A DNA stretch of 44,115 bases from Acidobacteriota bacterium (GCA_902812415.1 CADDZJ010000022.1:1-44115), one strand, 5' to 3'; numbered from the stretch's first letter, positions 34,968 through 44,090 are shown. Notes: generated from the letters alone by a model not told the origin. Made by a program: numbers and translations.

Positions 34968-35036
34968 GATGTGTGACCGGTCTCCTGTTTCACGCGTCTG
35001 GCGCGCAACCGAATTGGATTGCTCCTGAAAAGCGCG

Positions 35037-36401
35037 TCAGATGCTCTCGAAGTAACGCTCGAGTTCCCAGTCTGTCACGGCGCGCTCGAACTGTTGCACC
35101 TCCCAGTTGCGGGTCATCGTATAAAAATCGACAAATTCTCCGCCGAACCAATCCCGCGCCGCGCGACTGCCGGCAAAGAGTTTGCTGGCTTCTTGTAGGC
35201 TGCGGGGCAGGGGAGCCGCGTCAGCGGCGCAGTAGGCGTTAGCGACCGGTGGGGGCAGCTTCAGGCGCTGCTGGATACCGTGAAGTCCCGAAGCCAGGCT
35301 TGCAGCCAGCGCCAAATAAGGATTTGCGTCCGCTCCAGGCAGCCGGTGCTCGATGCGCGTGGTTTTCGGACCGGTCAGAATGGCGCGAAGCGCAGTCGTG
35401 CGATTGTCAACGCCCCAGGTCACATTGACCGGCGCCCAGCTTTGCGTCCCGGGCGCTGTGCGCTTATAAGAATTGACGGTGGGTAAAAACATCACAGCAA
35501 ATTCCGGCATCAGCGCGAGTTGACCCGATAAGTACTGGCGCATGAGAGGCGACATTCCTTCCGGGGCGTGATTTGCGCCGCCATAGAAAAGATTCGTTCT
35601 GCCCTGGCGGTTGAGGAGGCTCTGGTGGATGTGGCCGCTCGATCCGGGAAGCCGGGGATTCCATTTGGCCATAAATGTCGCCATCAGGCCGCGCTTTTGC
35701 GCCAGCACCTTGACGGTTGTTTTGAACAGCGCCGCCTTATCCGCCGCGCGTAGGGCCTCGTCAACGCGGATCGCAGTTTCGTAGACGCCTGGCCCGGTCT
35801 CGGTGTGATGCCCTTCAATCTCAATGCCGAGGGTGCGCATCGAGTCCAGGATGGCATGAGCCAGATCCGAATGGACCGAGGCGCGCAAGACGCTATATCC
35901 GAACATGCCGGGCGTCATGGGCGTCAGGTCCCAGAAGCGTTTGGCGCGCGCGGAGTGGGAATCCTCGCGGAAGAACCAGTATTCATACTCGATCGCCGCG
36001 CGAGGCGTATACCCCATCCCGTTTGCGCGCTCGATGACGCGCTCGAGGACGTGACGGGGCGAGACGGCGAGCGGCTTGCCGTCCGGCCGGTGGAAATCCA
36101 GCAGAAAAAGCGCGGTATTCGGCTCCCAGGGGAGCACACAGAATGTCGAAAGATCAATGCGCGCGATGGCGTCTGGGTAGCCCGTGCGCCAGCCGGTAAC
36201 CGCGGGCTGATCGTACAAGGTGTCCGAACTGTCCCAGCCAAAGATCACATCGCAGAACCCCAGGCCGCTTTCGACGGCGGAGAAGAATTTGTCTTGCGAG
36301 ACATACTTGCCCCGTAAAATGCCATCCACATCGAAGCCGCCAATTTTTATCTTGTCGATCCGGTGTTTTTGAAATGCCTGCTTGATCTGGTTAAGGGTCA
36401 T
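35037..36401 (-). CDS. Glutamine-synthetase-family ligase (PuuA/GlnA4-like)
   Basis: A 454-residue ATP-dependent ligase of the glutamine synthetase family, typical of gamma-glutamylpolyamine or gamma-glutamyl-amine synthetases rather than housekeeping GlnA. The N-terminus has DVDGILRGKYVSQDKF. The catalytic domain shows IEYEYWFF, ETGPGVYE, SSGHIHQSLL, NSYKR and IEHRLPGADANPYLALAA, so metal, ATP and glutamate sites look intact. The Tyr adenylylation loop of GlnA is absent. It would join glutamate to an amine as the first catabolic step. Neighbours (aldehyde and alcohol dehydrogenases, APC permease) support catabolism. The acceptor amine cannot be read from the sequence. Confidence 0.92.
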   Translation of the reverse strand: MTLNQIKQAFQKHRIDKIKIGGFDVDGILRGKYVSQDKFFSAVESGLGFCDVIFGWDSSDTLYDQPAVTGWRTGYPDAIARIDLSTFCVLPWEPNTALFLLDFHRPDGKPLAVSPRHVLERVIERANGMGYTPRAAIEYEYWFFREDSHSARAKRFWDLTPMTPGMFGYSVLRASVHSDLAHAILDSMRTLGIEIEGHHTETGPGVYETAIRVDEALRAADKAALFKTTVKVLAQKRGLMATFMAKWNPRLPGSSGHIHQSLLNRQGRTNLFYGGANHAPEGMSPLMRQYLSGQLALMPEFAVMFLPTVNSYKRTAPGTQSWAPVNVTWGVDNRTTALRAILTGPKTTRIEHRLPGADANPYLALAASLASGLHGIQQRLKLPPPVANAYCAADAAPLPRSLQEASKLFAGSRAARDWFGGEFVDFYTMTRNWEVQQFERAVTDWELERYFESI

Positions 36402-36524
36402 AGGTTCTGGCGATCAGTTTTCAGCAATCAGCGAAACAGGGGCGAGTAAAAAGCAAACTATCGCGCGCACAGGATCAGCCTGAGGCAAAGCTGTTTGCTG
36501 ATGGCTGACCGCTGTTTGCTGCAA
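36402..36524. other. Intergenic region between the ligase and aldehyde dehydrogenase
   Basis: A 122-bp gap with GCTGTTTGCTG repeated directly (about 36489 and 36510) and an interspersed GATGGCTGACC. It may carry a weak internal promoter or an attenuation site, but I can show nothing decisive. Confidence 0.3.
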
Positions 36525-38003
36525 CTAATCGAGCGCCACCCAGACGGATTTAATCTGGGTGTAGGACTCGATGGCATGCCTCCCCATTTCACGCCCAAAG
36601 CCGCTTTGCTTGTAACCGCCGAACGGCGAGGCGCTATCAAAGCAATTATAGGCGTTGATCCAGACCGAACCGGCCTTGATCTCCTGCGCCAACCGGTGAG
36701 CTGTCTGAATATCGCGCGTCCACACGGCTGAGACCAACCCGTAGATGGTGCTGTTGGCAATTGCGGCCGCCTCCTCGACGTCCGAGAATTTCAGCGCTGC
36801 CAGCACGGGGCCGAAAATTTCTTCCTGGGCGATCTTCATCTGTGGCTTTACATCGGCGAAGATCGCGGGTTTGATGTAGTAACCGCGCGCCTTCTCGCCC
36901 TCCGTATCGCGCTCGCCGCCGCACAGGAGACTAGCCCCTTCACGCTTCCCCGCCTCAATATAGGTCATAATGCGCTCGAATTGCGTCTTGCTGATTTGCG
37001 CGCCCATTTCGCTGGCCGGATCAAGCGGATTGCCTATTCTCATTTTCCTCGCGCGTTCCGCGAGGCCGTTGACAAAGCGATCGTATATTTTTTCATGCAC
37101 CAGGAGGCGCGACCCGGCGCTGCACACTTCGCCCTTGTTCGCGTAGATTCCCCAAAAGGAGGCGTTTTGAGCGCGGTCGAGGTCGGCGTCAGGGAAGATG
37201 ATGTTGGGCGATTTGCCGCCCAGCTCAAGCGACAGGCGTTTCAGGTTGCTCTCGGCTGAAGCCTTCAGCAACGAGCGGGCTGTGCGGATGCTGCCGGTGA
37301 AGGCGATTTTGTCAACATCGTTGTGGCGAGCCAGCGCATCGCCGGCGGAAGGTCCGTAGCCGGTCACCACATTGACGACGCCTTCCGGCACGCCTGCTTC
37401 CACGCAATATTCGGCAAGTTTCAGCGTGGTGAGCGGGGTCATTTCGGAAGGCTTGATGACCATGGAGCAGCCCGTTGCAAGGGCTGGAGCCACCTTCCAC
37501 GCGGCGAGCAGCAGCGGATAATTCCATGCCGTAATCATGCCCACCACGCCCACCGGCTCGCGCAGGGTGTAGTTCAGATAGCTGCCGTCCACCGGGATCG
37601 TCTCGCCGCAAATCTTGCGCACCCAGCCGGCATAGTAATAAAAGATGTCCCAGGAAGGCGGGATATCGCCGCGCAGGGCCTCGCGGTACGTCTTGCCGTT
37701 GTTAAGCGACTCGAGCAGACCCAACTCTTCTTTGTTTTTCTCGATCAGTTCGCCGATGCGCCAGAGGATTTTCTCGCGTTCAGAAACTCTCATCTTGCGC
37801 CAGGCGCCGTTTTCAAATGAGCGGCGGGCGGCGCGAACGGCGCGATCCACATCCTCCGGGCCGGCGTCGGGAACGGTGGTGAGTTGCTCGCCTGTGGCGG
37901 GATTCATCACCGAAATTGTCTTGCCGGAGACGGCGTCTTCATACTTCCCATCGATGAAGAGCTTTTGGGGTTTTAGAGCTTTAGTAACAGTTGCGGCTTC
38001 CAT
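36525..38003 (-). CDS. NAD(P)-dependent aldehyde dehydrogenase
   Basis: A class-I-type aldehyde dehydrogenase of 492 residues, oxidising an aldehyde to the acid. The catalytic residues are present: N161 in AWNYP, E260 in LELGGKSP, C294 in NKGEVCSAGSRL; the NAD site FTGS is at 235-238. Closest in type to betaine-aldehyde/PuuC-like enzymes (ELGGKSPNIIF, FGGYKQSGFGRE). The start is an ATG at 38003 behind AAGGATTATCT. It sits between the permease and the glutamine-synthetase-like gene on the same strand, so gamma-glutamyl aldehydes are plausible substrates; this is inference from context. Confidence 0.96.
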   Translation of the reverse strand: MEAATVTKALKPQKLFIDGKYEDAVSGKTISVMNPATGEQLTTVPDAGPEDVDRAVRAARRSFENGAWRKMRVSEREKILWRIGELIEKNKEELGLLESLNNGKTYREALRGDIPPSWDIFYYYAGWVRKICGETIPVDGSYLNYTLREPVGVVGMITAWNYPLLLAAWKVAPALATGCSMVIKPSEMTPLTTLKLAEYCVEAGVPEGVVNVVTGYGPSAGDALARHNDVDKIAFTGSIRTARSLLKASAESNLKRLSLELGGKSPNIIFPDADLDRAQNASFWGIYANKGEVCSAGSRLLVHEKIYDRFVNGLAERARKMRIGNPLDPASEMGAQISKTQFERIMTYIEAGKREGASLLCGGERDTEGEKARGYYIKPAIFADVKPQMKIAQEEIFGPVLAALKFSDVEEAAAIANSTIYGLVSAVWTRDIQTAHRLAQEIKAGSVWINAYNCFDSASPFGGYKQSGFGREMGRHAIESYTQIKSVWVALD

Positions 38004-38061
38004 AGATAATCCTTATTCACGTCGGTCGCGCGAGCCTGCTTACTTATTGAGCCATTGTTTC

Positions 38062-38088
38062 ATTGAGTCATTGATTCAATGACTCAAT
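38062..38088. promoter_or_regulatory. Perfect 27-bp palindrome before the aldehyde dehydrogenase
   Basis: Arms ATTGAGTCATTGA and TCAATGACTCAAT surround a single central T. It lies in the 96-bp gap between the permease and aldehyde dehydrogenase genes, about 60 bp ahead of the latter's start. A 13-bp perfect inverted repeat with a one-base centre could be an operator for a dimeric regulator, or an RNA stem. Related CATTGTTTCATTGAG words precede it. Confidence 0.5.
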
Positions 38089-38099
38089 CCTTTCACTCA

Positions 38100-39626
38100 T
38101 CACTGTTCTTCTGCGTCTTTCGCAAGGTTCCAGGCGGGTTTCTGCATTTTGTGCTTGCCGGTGGAAAGGTGAAGCAGGAGCAACGCTCCCATCACCACGG
38201 CAATGCCCCAGCCAGCGCGCGTGTTGGGAGGCATCACCATGATCGTGCAGATTCCCAGCGTCCAGATGAGCGCCAGCAGGTTGATGGCGTTGCTGGAAGC
38301 GCCCAGATGCCACGGGCCGCGTTTGGAGATCCAGAGATTCTTTCTTTGCCAACCGAGATAAACCGGAATGATATAGGACAAATAAAATCCTACCACGCTG
38401 ATGGAGGTCACCACCGAATAGGCCCCGCTATAGACCATTGCCACAAAGGCCAGAGCTGCCGAGAGCCAGATGGCGGGAGCGGGCGTTTTATGGCGAGCGC
38501 TGATGCGGCTCCAGAGAGTGGAAAGCGGCATTCCGTGGTCGCGCGCGAAGGCGTAAAACGTCCGTGAGACCGAGGTGCAGGCGGCAAGCCCGCAGAACCA
38601 CATGGCGAGCACCGTCAAACCCAGCACCGCCGTTACGGCGCGGCCGCCCAGGGTCATTTCCACAATCGCCAGCACCGCGGGAACGGGATTGCCTCCGGCA
38701 TCCTTGGCGCCAAGCACGCGGGGGATGCTCGGAATTGCCCAAGTCAGCGAAAGAATCAGGATATAGCCAAAAAAGCCGGAAACCACGACAGACATCACCA
38801 TGCCCCAGGGCGCGCGACGGCGCGGATCGATGGTCTCCTCCGCCACGTGCGCCGAGGCGTCAAAGCCGGTGTAGGTCCACTGGGCTTGCAGAAGGCCGAG
38901 CATGAAAAGCCATGCGTAGGATGCATGGATGTGGCTGGATGAGGCGGCCTGGAGAAGAAAATGAAGAGGCCGCTTGGGAGCGAACATCCAAATTGCGCTA
39001 ATGAGCACTGCGACGCCCAGAATGTGCACGGTGACGCTGAAATCGTTGAGCCACGCCACCCATTGCGTTGAGTAATGGTTGATCACGGCTTGGGAGAGCA
39101 GCAGCAGCCCATAAACCATCAGGAGCGTCGAGGTTTTGGATTCCAGTCCCAGCATCGGGACCAGAAATTGCGCGCAGCCATAATCGATGCCCGCGATGGC
39201 GGCCACCAGCCCGACAATGTTCAGCCATGCCGTGAACCAAGCCCACATGGGGCCGCCCAGTTCCGCTGACCAGTGGTACATGCCGCCGGATGTGGGAAGC
39301 GCCGAGCACAGTTCCGCCATGCTGAGCGCCACGAGCACCGTTCCGGCTGTCGCCAACGGCCAACCCAGGGTCATTTCGAGCGGCCCGCCCATGGTGAGGC
39401 CGTAATCGAAGAGCGTGACTGCGCCCGTCAAAATGGAAATGATGGAAAACGAAATGGCGAAATTGGAAAAGCCGCCGAAACCCCGGATTAACTCCTGGGC
39501 GTAGCCGAGGCGGGCGAGATCGCGGGCGTCTTCCTGAGCGCGGCCATCCTCTATTTGCTGCGCGGAGCGCAAATGAGTTGTCGTCTTCGAACGGACCAGG
39601 CCGATTGTCTCCATTTGCCAATTCAT
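38100..39626 (-). CDS. APC superfamily amino acid/amine permease
   Basis: A 508-residue secondary transporter with about twelve membrane helices, of the amino-acid/polyamine/choline type. The amino terminus (residues 1-45) is charged and cytoplasmic; the first helix opens with the typical GFGGFSNFAISFSIISILTG. The SGGMYHWSAELGG segment is typical of GABA/choline-type permeases (UgaP/HnmA-like), and TGFDASAHVAEET matches the conserved helix 6 region. Cargo is probably an amine or amino acid, which fits the adjacent gamma-glutamyl ligase. The start is an ATG at 39626 with no evident ribosome site, within a hairpin arm (39620-39649); METIG at the fifth codon is an alternative start. Confidence 0.93.
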   Translation of the reverse strand: MNWQMETIGLVRSKTTTHLRSAQQIEDGRAQEDARDLARLGYAQELIRGFGGFSNFAISFSIISILTGAVTLFDYGLTMGGPLEMTLGWPLATAGTVLVALSMAELCSALPTSGGMYHWSAELGGPMWAWFTAWLNIVGLVAAIAGIDYGCAQFLVPMLGLESKTSTLLMVYGLLLLSQAVINHYSTQWVAWLNDFSVTVHILGVAVLISAIWMFAPKRPLHFLLQAASSSHIHASYAWLFMLGLLQAQWTYTGFDASAHVAEETIDPRRRAPWGMVMSVVVSGFFGYILILSLTWAIPSIPRVLGAKDAGGNPVPAVLAIVEMTLGGRAVTAVLGLTVLAMWFCGLAACTSVSRTFYAFARDHGMPLSTLWSRISARHKTPAPAIWLSAALAFVAMVYSGAYSVVTSISVVGFYLSYIIPVYLGWQRKNLWISKRGPWHLGASSNAINLLALIWTLGICTIMVMPPNTRAGWGIAVVMGALLLLHLSTGKHKMQKPAWNLAKDAEEQ

Positions 39627-39649
39627 AATTCTATTCAGAATTATGAATT
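39620..39649. promoter_or_regulatory. AT-rich perfect hairpin over the permease start codon
   Basis: Arms AATTCATAATTCT (39620-39632) and AGAATTATGAATT (39637-39649) with a 4-nt loop ATTC form a perfect 13-bp stem. It spans the permease ATG (39624-39626) and lies 3 bp beyond the receptor's stop (39653). No T run follows on either side, so it is not a classical terminator. It may sequester the permease start or act as an RNA processing end. Confidence 0.55.
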
Positions 39650-39652
39650 TAC

Positions 39653-42600
39653 TCAGAAATCGATGCGAGCGCCAATTTGGCCCTCACGAGCGCCGGCAAA
39701 CTCATAGAGCCCCTGAGCCGCTGTCACGCAGCCAAAGCCGCACTGTCCCTGAGCGGGGTTATTGACGTCCGTGATTTTCATATCCGGAATCCCCAGGTTG
39801 ACATGGTTGAGAACATCGACAAATGAGACCTCGAAACTCAGCTTAGCCCGCTCGGTGAGCCTGAAACTCTTGCTCAAGCCGAAGTCCCAATCGATAGTGC
39901 CTGGACCTTCGAGTGTCCCAATGCCCGCATTGCCGAAACGCCCGATCGGTGGATTGGCGGCATTGGTGCCCGCCTTGCAATTTCCACCGGGGCAGATATA
40001 CCCCGAGCTTAAAAACCACTGGTCTGCGCTCTGGCTGCCGGGATAAGCAGACCCTATGTGGTCAGGAGACTGGGCGCGCCCGCCGTAGACCCCAATGCCG
40101 GTCCCTGATGGATCGCCGCCCGAAAAGTAAGGAGTGAGCCACGGCCCCGACTGAAGCTTGATGATATTGCTCGCCTGCCATCCGCCAATGACGGCGTTGA
40201 GCGCCCGGTTCGAGGTCCTAGCAAAACGTTGGCCGCTTCCGAAGGGAAGCTGATAGATGAGCGTGTTGAGCCAGAGATGGCGCGGGTTAAATGTGTTTCC
40301 ATACTCCAGATGGCGGTCGTAAAAATCTCCCGACCTGTTGCAAGCCGTTTCCCCACAAAAGCCGCCATTGCTCGATGGCCCCTGGTTATCGGCCAAATTC
40401 CTGGAATACGTGTATGTGCTTTCAAAAGAAATGCCGTGCCCTAATCGGTGATGAGCTTCAACCTGTAACGCGTTGTAGTAGGCCGTGGCTCCAATATCCC
40501 TGGCTTCAACGCGACCCCAGTTTGGATAAGGTCGGCTGCTAAGGGGCTGCAAAGAGAACGGGACGGTCGAAGGGAGTGACTGATTCCAATTGGGCGCCCA
40601 GACCAAGTTCGTGGTTTTCATGCCGATGTAAGAGATGCGCAGCCCTGTCGCCAGGCCAAGATTGTGCTCCACTGACATGGACCATTGGAGGGAGTAAGGC
40701 TCCTTCCAATTTACCTGGTTCGCCGTGCCAAAATACGCGGTGCCGTACTGAGGGGCTCCGAAACCGGAACCGCCTGTCGATGTGACGGGCCACGCGAACG
40801 CCGGGCCGCTCGACCCCAGGGTGTTCAGGAACGTGCGCGTATACGCCTGCAGCGTTCCCGTGAGGGAATAAAAAACGCTTCCCAGGGTTGCCGCCTCGTA
40901 AGAGCCAATGCTGCCGCGCACGACGGTGTTGTCATTATTAAACGGCTTGTAGGCAAAACCGAAGCGCGGCAGGAAGCGTTTTGACGTGGTGCGAAGCCCT
41001 TGGGGAAAACCTGCCTGGGATGCCGTGAGCACCGGCGTGCATGGGGCGCTGTTCAAATTCAGAGGATCATTAGCAGTCAGCGGCACCGCAGCCAACGGGC
41101 AGGCATCGAATGTCTGAAGAAATGGAGGCGCGAGGTTCTGGGCGAATCCGTCCGGATAAATCGCCTGACCGGAGCGCGGCACGTGATCATTGAAATTGCC
41201 GATATTGCCATGCGCATCGGTATAACCGGGGTGGTACTCCCAGCGCACGCCGTATTCTAGCGTCAGGCGCTGATTGACGTGGAAATTATCCTGGGCGTAG
41301 AGGGCCCAGTGACGGCTTCGGCCATCATTGTCATTCGTGACGTTGTCCAGGTCGGACTCTTCGGGCAGGCCCAAAAGAAAATCCGCGAAGTCGTTGCCCG
41401 TGAATAGCCCGGTAAAACGAAACGTTCCGTAGTTATCAGCGCCAAAAAAGCCGAGAGCGGTTACGGCGCGAATGCCAAGCGTGTCGGCTCCAAATTTGAA
41501 CGTATGGCCGCCGCGAATCCAGGTCAGGTTATCGAGGAACTCGATGGTACGCGACTGGCTTAGCGAATTAAGGCGGTCCACATTCATGTTGGTGGTTTGG
41601 CCGCTGAAATCGATTTCTGGAGCGCCGTTGAACCAGAGGTTAGAGATTCCCTGCAAGCCGAGCGTATTGGTGAACGCTGCGCCTTTGAAAGGATTTGAAG
41701 TTCCGTTGGGATCGTTGGTGAATCCAAAGCGAAACTCGTTCAGCAAAGTGGGTTTCATCGTGTCCGTCGCCGAGACCACGAGCATCCTGTAGTGACTGAA
41801 GTTCGTGCTGGAGGGGAAAAGCAGTTCCTGGGGCGAGAGCTGATCGACGTTTTTAAACGTGTATCTTCCGAAGACAGAAAGTTTGGAGCCGAAGTACTGA
41901 TCACCACGGACGTCAAACGTATTGGAGTTGAGGTTCGCAGGCCGGTTGACGTTGTAGTTGTCATTCGTGTATGTGCTTTTGATGTTGGGCAGGGGGTAGA
42001 GGGAGAGCACCTTCTGGGCAATCGGGCTGATCGCGCTGCTCGGAATCTGGTTATTGGCATAGGGCTGTCCATTTAAGTTGTAAATTTGTTCGCTTTGGTC
42101 ATTGCAGACGCCGTTTGTGAAACCTGCTGTGCAGAAAACTGAGAGATCGCCGTTGCGCATGTCCTGGGTGGGAACGGTGTTCTGGACAACGCCGGTTCGC
42201 GGAAAACGAAAACCTTCGAAGTCCCCGTAGAAAAACGTCTTGTTGCGCCCATTGTAAAGATGCGGGATCACCACCGGGCCGCCCAGACTTCCACCGAAAT
42301 CATTGGCTACTTTCTTTGGCTTCGAGGACGCTCCAAAGGGAATCGCATCAAACGCGGCGTTCTGATCGTATTCAAAAATACTGCCGTGAAGCTGGTTGGT
42401 GCCGCTCTTGGAGGTCGTCGTGATGTCCGCGGGGTCGCCGTATTCGGCCGGCGCCCCGACGCCTTGCACTCGCATCTCGTCGATGGCCTCCGCGGAGGGG
42501 AAGGCGTCACGCAGCGGGCTGTTGCCGGTGACATCGGTGGTGGAGATTCCATCCAGCGTAAACTGGGACTGGCTTTGGAGAGCGCCCTGAATAGCGAGAT

Positions 42601-43141
42601 TGCCGCGAGCGTCCGTTTGTACTCCAGGGAGGACGGTAAGCAGGTAGTAGGGGCTGTTGCCGTTGGCGGAGGCGCGATAATTTGTCGGCAGGTCGGTGAT
42701 TTGCAAATGGCCGAAGCTTGAGGAAACCGTTGAAGTGTCTGTGCTGATGACCCCCAGTGTGCTGCCCTTCACGGTCACCGATTGGGTAACCGCTCCCAGG
42801 CTCAGAGCGACATCGGCCCGCAGAGTCTGCCGGGCCGTAAGGACCAGGCTCGTCACCTCGGCGGTCCGGAACCCCGGTTTGCTGACCTTGACCGTGTAGT
42901 GTCCGGGCTTGGCGTCAGCGAGTTCATAGTTGCCCTTCACATCTGTGGTGACGCTTCGTGAGCTGCCTTCGTCGGTATTCGTAACCACGACCGTGGCATC
43001 GGGGATCACTGCGCCCGAGGTGTCCTTAACGGTGCCCAGCAGCGTTCCAAAAGTCGACTGCGCCCATAGCGGAAATCGTGACCCGACAAGAATTAATCCA
43101 AGGGCCAGTCCGAAAGCGAGCATCGATTGTCTTTTTGACAT
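39653..43141 (-). CDS. TonB-dependent receptor, Oar-like with carboxypeptidase-regulatory domain
   Basis: An outer-membrane receptor of 1162 residues. A signal peptide (about 1-28, ending PLWAQ) is followed by a carboxypeptidase-regulatory-like domain (GTLLGTVKDTSGAVIPDATVVV, about 30-115), a plug domain (130-240), and a large beta-barrel ending ARIDF, with the terminal Phe expected for BAM-assembled barrels. This domain order is the large Acidobacteria/Bacteroidetes-like Oar group. The ATG at 43141 behind CGGAGGAGAG gives the signal peptide; the longer reading (TTG/ATG at 43171) is rejected. Substrate is unknown. It is transcribed towards the catabolic genes, 26 bp ahead of the permease, so it could import the cluster's substrate across the outer membrane. 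Confidence 0.95.
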   Translation of the reverse strand: MSKRQSMLAFGLALGLILVGSRFPLWAQSTFGTLLGTVKDTSGAVIPDATVVVTNTDEGSSRSVTTDVKGNYELADAKPGHYTVKVSKPGFRTAEVTSLVLTARQTLRADVALSLGAVTQSVTVKGSTLGVISTDTSTVSSSFGHLQITDLPTNYRASANGNSPYYLLTVLPGVQTDARGNLAIQGALQSQSQFTLDGISTTDVTGNSPLRDAFPSAEAIDEMRVQGVGAPAEYGDPADITTTSKSGTNQLHGSIFEYDQNAAFDAIPFGASSKPKKVANDFGGSLGGPVVIPHLYNGRNKTFFYGDFEGFRFPRTGVVQNTVPTQDMRNGDLSVFCTAGFTNGVCNDQSEQIYNLNGQPYANNQIPSSAISPIAQKVLSLYPLPNIKSTYTNDNYNVNRPANLNSNTFDVRGDQYFGSKLSVFGRYTFKNVDQLSPQELLFPSSTNFSHYRMLVVSATDTMKPTLLNEFRFGFTNDPNGTSNPFKGAAFTNTLGLQGISNLWFNGAPEIDFSGQTTNMNVDRLNSLSQSRTIEFLDNLTWIRGGHTFKFGADTLGIRAVTALGFFGADNYGTFRFTGLFTGNDFADFLLGLPEESDLDNVTNDNDGRSRHWALYAQDNFHVNQRLTLEYGVRWEYHPGYTDAHGNIGNFNDHVPRSGQAIYPDGFAQNLAPPFLQTFDACPLAAVPLTANDPLNLNSAPCTPVLTASQAGFPQGLRTTSKRFLPRFGFAYKPFNNDNTVVRGSIGSYEAATLGSVFYSLTGTLQAYTRTFLNTLGSSGPAFAWPVTSTGGSGFGAPQYGTAYFGTANQVNWKEPYSLQWSMSVEHNLGLATGLRISYIGMKTTNLVWAPNWNQSLPSTVPFSLQPLSSRPYPNWGRVEARDIGATAYYNALQVEAHHRLGHGISFESTYTYSRNLADNQGPSSNGGFCGETACNRSGDFYDRHLEYGNTFNPRHLWLNTLIYQLPFGSGQRFARTSNRALNAVIGGWQASNIIKLQSGPWLTPYFSGGDPSGTGIGVYGGRAQSPDHIGSAYPGSQSADQWFLSSGYICPGGNCKAGTNAANPPIGRFGNAGIGTLEGPGTIDWDFGLSKSFRLTERAKLSFEVSFVDVLNHVNLGIPDMKITDVNNPAQGQCGFGCVTAAQGLYEFAGAREGQIGARIDF

Positions 43142-43193
43142 GATTTCTCTCCTCCGATCAAGCTCGATCATGACGGCAACAGATTGCGCTGCT

Positions 43194-43222
43194 ATTGTCT
43201 TCGTATGACGCTTTTATTACAA
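43194..43222 (-). promoter_or_regulatory. Possible promoter of the TonB-dependent receptor
   Basis: On the minus strand TTGTAA (43217-43222) is followed after 17 bp by GACAAT (43194-43199). Each matches the sigma-70 consensus at four of six positions with ideal spacing. It lies 52 bp ahead of the receptor ATG. The match is moderate. Confidence 0.35.
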
Positions 43223-43268
43223 ATCCACCCTGAGGTGTCTTGTGGCAGACTAGCGCTTTTGGCGGAAA

Positions 43269-44090
43269 TTAACGCGAAGTTTTCAGCTGCCGGTATTGGG
43301 AAGGGGTCATGCCGGTGAGGGTCTGGAAGGTCTTGGAAAACTGGCTCTGGTCAGAGAAGCCTACGGCCAGGGCGATTTCCGCCAACGGATCGTCATTTTG
43401 AGACAGCAGGCGGCAGGCAAACTCGACTCGCAATTGTCGGAGCCGCTGCCCGACCGTACAACCCATACACCGGTGAAATTCACGAGCCAGGTGTACGGGA
43501 TGAACGCCCACCGTTTCGGCAATTCTGCCCAGCGTGAGCCGTTCGGCAAACCGGTCGTGAATCAGGTCGTTTGCCTGCCGCAACCATTGCGGCGGACGGA
43601 AGCGGGGGCCTTTCAGATTCTGTCGGAGAATTTCCGCCATCAACTCAATCGTAAGCCCTTCGATGGCAACCCAGGAAAGCTCGTCCATCAGGCGAAACTC
43701 TCCGTAAAGCCTTGCGGCAACCCAGCCCGCTTTGCCGCCGTTCAGGTCCATCGGACAATCTGCGAAAAGGGAGCGCTCGCGCAGGCCTTCGAGCCTTGAG
43801 GGTGCGATCTCAATATTGAGCTCGTGGGCTCCCCCTTCGTGAAATTGGTCGGAATGAATCTCGCCCGCGGGATGATACATCACAGTCCAGGGCTTTGAAG
43901 ACCGGACTTTGTCCTCGCACAGTTGGGTGGAGTTGCCGTCTAAAGTGATCCCAATGTAGGCGTCTTCATGGGAGTGCCGGGGGTTCCGCAGGTTAGGGCC
44001 GTACGTAATCTCTGTCAGACGCAGTCCGGCAAGCTCCATGGTCTTGACGACCTTTCCATGAAAAGAGCAATTGTGTAGCCGGAAGCCCAT
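43269..44090 (-). CDS. AraC family transcriptional regulator
   Basis: A 273-residue regulator. The N-terminal part (about 20-110) has a cupin-like ligand-sensing fold, with PRHSHEDAYIGITLDG typical of cupin motif 1 and YHPAGEIHSDQFHEGG of motif 2. The C-terminal part (about 170-270) is the two helix-turn-helix AraC domain: LGRIAETVGVHPVHLAREFHR and IALAVGFSDQSQFSKTFQTLTGMTPSQYR. The ATG at 44090 follows GGGAG by about 10 bp. It lies immediately upstream of the receptor and in the same direction, so it is the likely regulator of the receptor-to-phosphoesterase block. Confidence 0.93.
   Translation of the reverse strand: MGFRLHNCSFHGKVVKTMELAGLRLTEITYGPNLRNPRHSHEDAYIGITLDGNSTQLCEDKVRSSKPWTVMYHPAGEIHSDQFHEGGAHELNIEIAPSRLEGLRERSLFADCPMDLNGGKAGWVAARLYGEFRLMDELSWVAIEGLTIELMAEILRQNLKGPRFRPPQWLRQANDLIHDRFAERLTLGRIAETVGVHPVHLAREFHRCMGCTVGQRLRQLRVEFACRLLSQNDDPLAEIALAVGFSDQSQFSKTFQTLTGMTPSQYRQLKTSR

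Noticed and set aside
39620-39649. Intrinsic terminator after the TonB-dependent receptor
   Set aside because: The stem is AT-rich and no run of T follows on the minus strand, and the permease start lies inside it.
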